Below are positions 61,034-64,000 of a DNA stretch of 64,000 bases, one piece after another; the stretch's first letter is position 1, and the number at the start of each line of letters is the position of its first letter. Both the position numbers and the translations under genes were made by a program. The notes beneath the pieces were generated by a model. It saw only the letters and a program-made list of their open reading frames with translations, did not search any database and had not been told where the DNA came from. Source of the DNA: Vibrio galatheae (GTDB taxonomy: Bacteria > Pseudomonadota > Gammaproteobacteria > Enterobacterales > Vibrionaceae); NCBI RefSeq assembly GCF_000967545.1, contig NZ_JXXV01000016.1, positions 62,001-126,000 of the forward strand, read 5' to 3'.

Positions 61034-61255
61034 TTATTTTGCTGGTTGAGTCTCAACCGGAACCACAGAGCTAGCGTGGTGGCCTTTCGGTCCTTCTTCG
61101 ACTTCAAAACTCACTTGTTGGCCAGCTTTCAGAGTACGATAACCGTCCATTTGAATTGTGGAGTAGTGCGCAAACACATCTCCATCTTCTCCCTCTGGAC
61201 AAATAAAACCAAATCCCTTGGCGTTGTTAAACCATTTTACTGTACCTGTAGCCAT
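61034..61255 (-). CDS. cspD: Cold shock domain protein CspD
   Basis: A 73-residue OB-fold nucleic-acid-binding protein. I choose the ATG at 61255 ([10 protein letters not shown]) with GAGGGAT upstream over an ATG three codons earlier. RNP1 is KGFGFICPE and RNP2 VFAHYST; the C-terminal [17 protein letters not shown] is CspD-like. E. coli CspD is induced in stationary phase and inhibits replication. It is divergent from clpS, the conserved cspD/clpS-clpA arrangement. Confidence 0.93.
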   Translation of the reverse strand: MATGTVKWFNNAKGFGFICPEGEDGDVFAHYSTIQMDGYRTLKAGQQVSFEVEEGPKGHHASSVVPVETQPAK

Positions 61256-61717
61256 GCTATACATCCCTCATGCATTTTGTTACTGATGTTGTTAAGGTGT
61301 TTACACTTATTCCTTGTAAACAGAAAGTGAATTTTCATTCAGCCGCTGCCAAATTTTCAGTCACTAATTGACCAATGTAGCCAATGATTGTTCACAGTCA
61401 ATAGGCAAAAGGTCTTATAGTCTACATATTTGCAATTAAATTACTTTTGAGATTTACATTTCTGTAACTAATAAAACGGTCAATCGCGCGAGTTTATTGA
61501 GGTCGTGAATGGTTTTTGGTTTCTTTTTAATCAATTAGATACAAGTTATCGTTTCAGCGAAATCTTTTATTTGCAGCGACTCAAATGCTGCATTAGTCTC
61601 TAAGTAAGGGCAAAATTTCTTCGACGTATTTTGTTCTAAATAGTAAGAACTAAATTCAAAACTTTCGCTCAATGAAGTGGTAAAATTAACAGAGATAAAC
61701 AGCAACAACGATGAGTC
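61256..61717. other. Divergent cspD/clpS intergenic region
   Basis: A 462-bp AT-rich stretch. It contains an inverted repeat GTTTACA/TGTAAAC at 61299-61321, about 45 bp upstream of cspD, which could be an operator. I see no convincing gene; a 64-codon minus-strand frame over 61535-61729 runs into clpS and looks spurious. Confidence 0.6.
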
Positions 61718-62038
61718 ATGAGCAAACATTTTGAGTGGGTTACGCCCGGTTCCGATCTACTGGAGTTAGAGAAAACAAAAGTTAAGCCACCATCCATGTA
61801 TAACGTCGTATTAAACAACGACGATTACACCCCGATGGACTTTGTGATTGAAATCCTAGAACGTTTTTTTTCTATGGATATCGACAAGGCGACACAAGTG
61901 ATGCTCAAAGTGCATTATGAAGGCAAAGCAATTTGTGGCACGTATACTGCAGAAGTTGCTGAGACCAAGGTAGCGCAGGTTACCCTATATTCTAAAGAGA
62001 ATGAGCATCCTTTGCTTTGTACAATGGAACAGGCATAA
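61718..62038 (+). CDS. clpS: ATP-dependent Clp protease adaptor ClpS
   Basis: A 106-residue N-degron adaptor that hands proteins with N-terminal Leu, Phe, Trp or Tyr to ClpAP. The N-terminal tail is flexible. The core has [20 protein letters not shown] (ligand-pocket Asn and Asp-Asp-Tyr), [21 protein letters not shown] with the pocket His, and the terminal [15 protein letters not shown]. It is 41 bp before clpA, an operon. Confidence 0.97.
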   Translation: MSKHFEWVTPGSDLLELEKTKVKPPSMYNVVLNNDDYTPMDFVIEILERFFSMDIDKATQVMLKVHYEGKAICGTYTAEVAETKVAQVTLYSKENEHPLLCTMEQA

Positions 62039-62079
62039 AGCTTGTTCGAACAACTTAGTTGTTCATTAAGGAGGTACTT

Positions 62080-64000
62080 ATGCTGAATAAAGAATTGGAG
62101 TCGAGTCTAAACGGCGCTTTTGCACGCGCCCGAGATAAAAGACATGAGTTTATGACCGTCGAGCACCTCCTGTTAGCATTGCTAGAAAACGATGCTGCTC
62201 GCGAGGCCCTGCAAGCGTGTCAGGCCGATATCGAATCCCTACGCGGGGAGCTCGATGTATTCATTGATCAAACAACGCCTCTCATCCCAGAGAACGACGA
62301 AACTCGCGAAACGCAACCCACTTTGAGTTTTCAACGCGTTTTGCAACGAGCTGTGTTCCATGTTCAATCTTCAGGACGTAGTGAAGTCACAGGTGCGAAC
62401 GTGCTAGTGGCTATTTTTAGCGAACAAGAATCTCACGCCGCGTATCTGCTGAAGAAAAATGATATTAGCCGTCTCGATATTGTTAACTTCATTTCTCATG
62501 GAATTACCAAAGCATCTAGTTCGGGTGACGAGCACCCTTCTTCTGATTCTTTCGGTAGCGAAAGTGCAGAGGAGGCGGGTTCAGAAGAGCGCCTAGAAAG
62601 CTTCGCGACCAATCTTAACCAATTGGCAAAACAAGGCCAGATAGATCCCCTGATTGGACGAGACAAAGAGCTTGAAAGAACGATTCAGGTGCTGTGTCGT
62701 CGTCGTAAGAACAATCCACTATTGGTTGGGGAAGCAGGTGTTGGTAAAACCGCCATTGCAGAAGGGTTAGCGTGGCGAATTGTTGAAGGCCAAGTGCCAG
62801 AAATTATTGCCGATAGTGTGATCTACTCTCTGGATATTGGTTCGCTATTGGCAGGGACCAAATACCGTGGCGACTTTGAGAAACGTTTTAAAGCGATATT
62901 GAAGCAGCTTGAGAAAGAAGAAGACGCTATTCTATTTATCGATGAAATCCACACCATTATTGGTGCGGGGGCGGCATCGGGTGGTCAAGTTGACGCTGCA
63001 AACTTAATTAAACCTCTGCTAAGTAGCGGTAAGTTACGTTGTATCGGTTCAACTACCTACCAAGAGTACAGCAACATTTTTGAGAAAGAGCGTGCCTTGT
63101 CACGTCGCTTCCAAAAAATTGACATTGTCGAACCATCATTAGATGACACGACTAAGATCTTAATGGGTCTCAAACCTAAATATGAAGCGCATCATGAAGT
63201 TCGCTACACCAACAAAGCACTTCGTGCCGCGGTAGAGTTATCGGCGAAGTACATCAACGAGCGTCATCTTCCTGACAAAGCGATTGATGTTATTGACGAA
63301 GCCGGCGCGTGTAGTCGATTAGCGCCAGCAAGTCGTCGCAAAAAAACGGTAAGCGTTGCCGATATTGAGGCTATGGTTGCAAAAATGGCTCGGATTCCAG
63401 AGAAATCGGTCTCATCGTCAGATAAAGAAATTCTGCAAAATCTTGATAAGAAGATGAAAATGCTGGTGTTTGGTCAAGATGATGCGATTGATGTGCTGAG
63501 CGAAGCAATCAAGCTAACTCGTGCAGGCCTCGGTGCTGACAATAAGCCGGTTGGGTCGTTTTTATTTGCAGGCCCAACTGGGGTCGGTAAAACGGAGGTG
63601 ACCGTCCAGCTATCTAAACTGTTAGGTATTGAATTGCTGCGTTTTGATATGTCGGAATATGGCGAGCGCCATTCTGTGAGCCGTTTAATCGGTGCACCTC
63701 CTGGTTATGTTGGTTATGACCAAGGCGGTTTGTTGACCGATGCTGTGATTAAGCATCCACATTCTGTTGTGCTGTTGGATGAAATTGAAAAAGCGCACCC
63801 AGATATCTTTAACTTATTGTTGCAAGTTATGGATAACGGGACGCTGACGGACAACAATGGACGCAAAGCCGATTTTCGCAACGTGATCTTAGTAATGACG
63901 ACCAACGCGGGTGTTCAGGTGACAGAGAAAAAATCGATTGGCTTGATCCAACAAGATCACAGTCACGATGCGATGTCTGAAATCAAGAAAGTGTTCACGC
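62080..64000 (+). CDS. clpA: ATP-dependent Clp protease ATP-binding subunit ClpA (3' truncated by window)
   Basis: The first 640 codons of the Hsp100 unfoldase that feeds ClpP; the frame is open to the window end. The ATG at 62080 follows AAGGAGG. N-terminal Clp repeats ([20 protein letters not shown] to [13 protein letters not shown]) bind ClpS. AAA domain D1 has Walker A GEAGVGKT, Walker B LFIDEIHT and the sensor region. D2 has Walker A GPTGVGKT and Walker [13 protein letters not shown]. The ClpP-binding loop and end lie outside. Operon with clpS. Confidence 0.97.
   Translation, partial: MLNKELESSLNGAFARARDKRHEFMTVEHLLLALLENDAAREALQACQADIESLRGELDVFIDQTTPLIPENDETRETQPTLSFQRVLQRAVFHVQSSGRSEVTGANVLVAIFSEQESHAAYLLKKNDISRLDIVNFISHGITKASSSGDEHPSSDSFGSESAEEAGSEERLESFATNLNQLAKQGQIDPLIGRDKELERTIQVLCRRRKNNPLLVGEAGVGKTAIAEGLAWRIVEGQVPEIIADSVIYSLDIGSLLAGTKYRGDFEKRFKAILKQLEKEEDAILFIDEIHTIIGAGAASGGQVDAANLIKPLLSSGKLRCIGSTTYQEYSNIFEKERALSRRFQKIDIVEPSLDDTTKILMGLKPKYEAHHEVRYTNKALRAAVELSAKYINERHLPDKAIDVIDEAGACSRLAPASRRKKTVSVADIEAMVAKMARIPEKSVSSSDKEILQNLDKKMKMLVFGQDDAIDVLSEAIKLTRAGLGADNKPVGSFLFAGPTGVGKTEVTVQLSKLLGIELLRFDMSEYGERHSVSRLIGAPPGYVGYDQGGLLTDAVIKHPHSVVLLDEIEKAHPDIFNLLLQVMDNGTLTDNNGRKADFRNVILVMTTNAGVQVTEKKSIGLIQQDHSHDAMSEIKKVFT

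Noticed and set aside
61535..61729. 64-codon minus-strand open frame between cspD and clpS
   Set aside because: It overlaps the clpS start and presumed promoter, has no ribosome site I can see, and its composition looks like reverse-read AT-rich intergenic DNA.

Overview
The window is ordinary chromosomal DNA of a Vibrio (Gammaproteobacteria). The case rests on gene content and order: dnaX-ybaB-recR, mukFEB beside cmoM and elyC, tfoY behind a c-di-GMP riboswitch followed by purR-torD/torR, monomeric NADP-isocitrate dehydrogenase next to cspD/clpS/clpA, and a DUF2860 outer-membrane protein. I cannot name the species. I see no prophage, transposase, CRISPR array, rRNA or tRNA gene. Nearly everything is core genome, so the interesting signals are regulatory or lie in poorly characterised genes.

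Layout. 0-1.7 kb: 3' end of dnaX, including its programmed frameshift site, then ybaB and recR. 1.7-6.3 kb: a minus-strand block with an RstAB-like two-component system, a DUF2860 beta-barrel and a lipoprotein with a degenerate S41-protease-like domain; shared GTCACAATT motifs suggest one regulon. 6.4-14 kb: two small Cys-cluster proteins, an MscS-type channel, an unknown small protein, Fur-box-preceded chaN, rlmA and a Cache chemoreceptor. 14-18 kb: gapA, yeaD, msrB and yeaC, as in E. coli. 18-27 kb: ychJ, EAL-HDOD, lpxH, ppiB, cysS, tdk, infA, bpt, aat and aroA. 27-34 kb: yciN, topA, a GGDEF remnant, and glgC-glgA for glycogen synthesis.

34-48 kb: hydrolase, DUF2007 and TVP38 genes, the riboswitch-tfoY unit, purR, torD/torR, elyC, cmoM and the mukFEB condensin operon. 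48-51.5 kb: a three-gene minus-strand operon of unknown role (ATP-grasp ligase-like, 7TM protein with inactive transglutaminase domain, DTG-type protease-like lipoprotein). 51.7-58.4 kb: cmoA-cmoB, a DUF72 gene, aspS, a diguanylate cyclase and rluE. 58.7-64 kb: icd, cspD, clpS and the 5' part of clpA, which runs off the end.

Functional links: cmoA, cmoB and cmoM give most of the cmo5U34/mcmo5U34 tRNA wobble pathway. Aat, Bpt, ClpS and ClpA are the labelling, recognition and unfolding arms of the bacterial N-degron pathway. Cyclic-di-GMP appears as a cyclase, an EAL-HDOD protein, a GGDEF remnant and the riboswitch.

The most notable unlisted structure is a pair of 73-75 bp CTAG-rich palindromic elements, one before yeaD and one before cmoB. 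Each ends in the same 9-mer, CTAGGAACT, exactly 7 nt before the start codon, so the element supplies a Shine-Dalgarno sequence that its own hairpin could hide.
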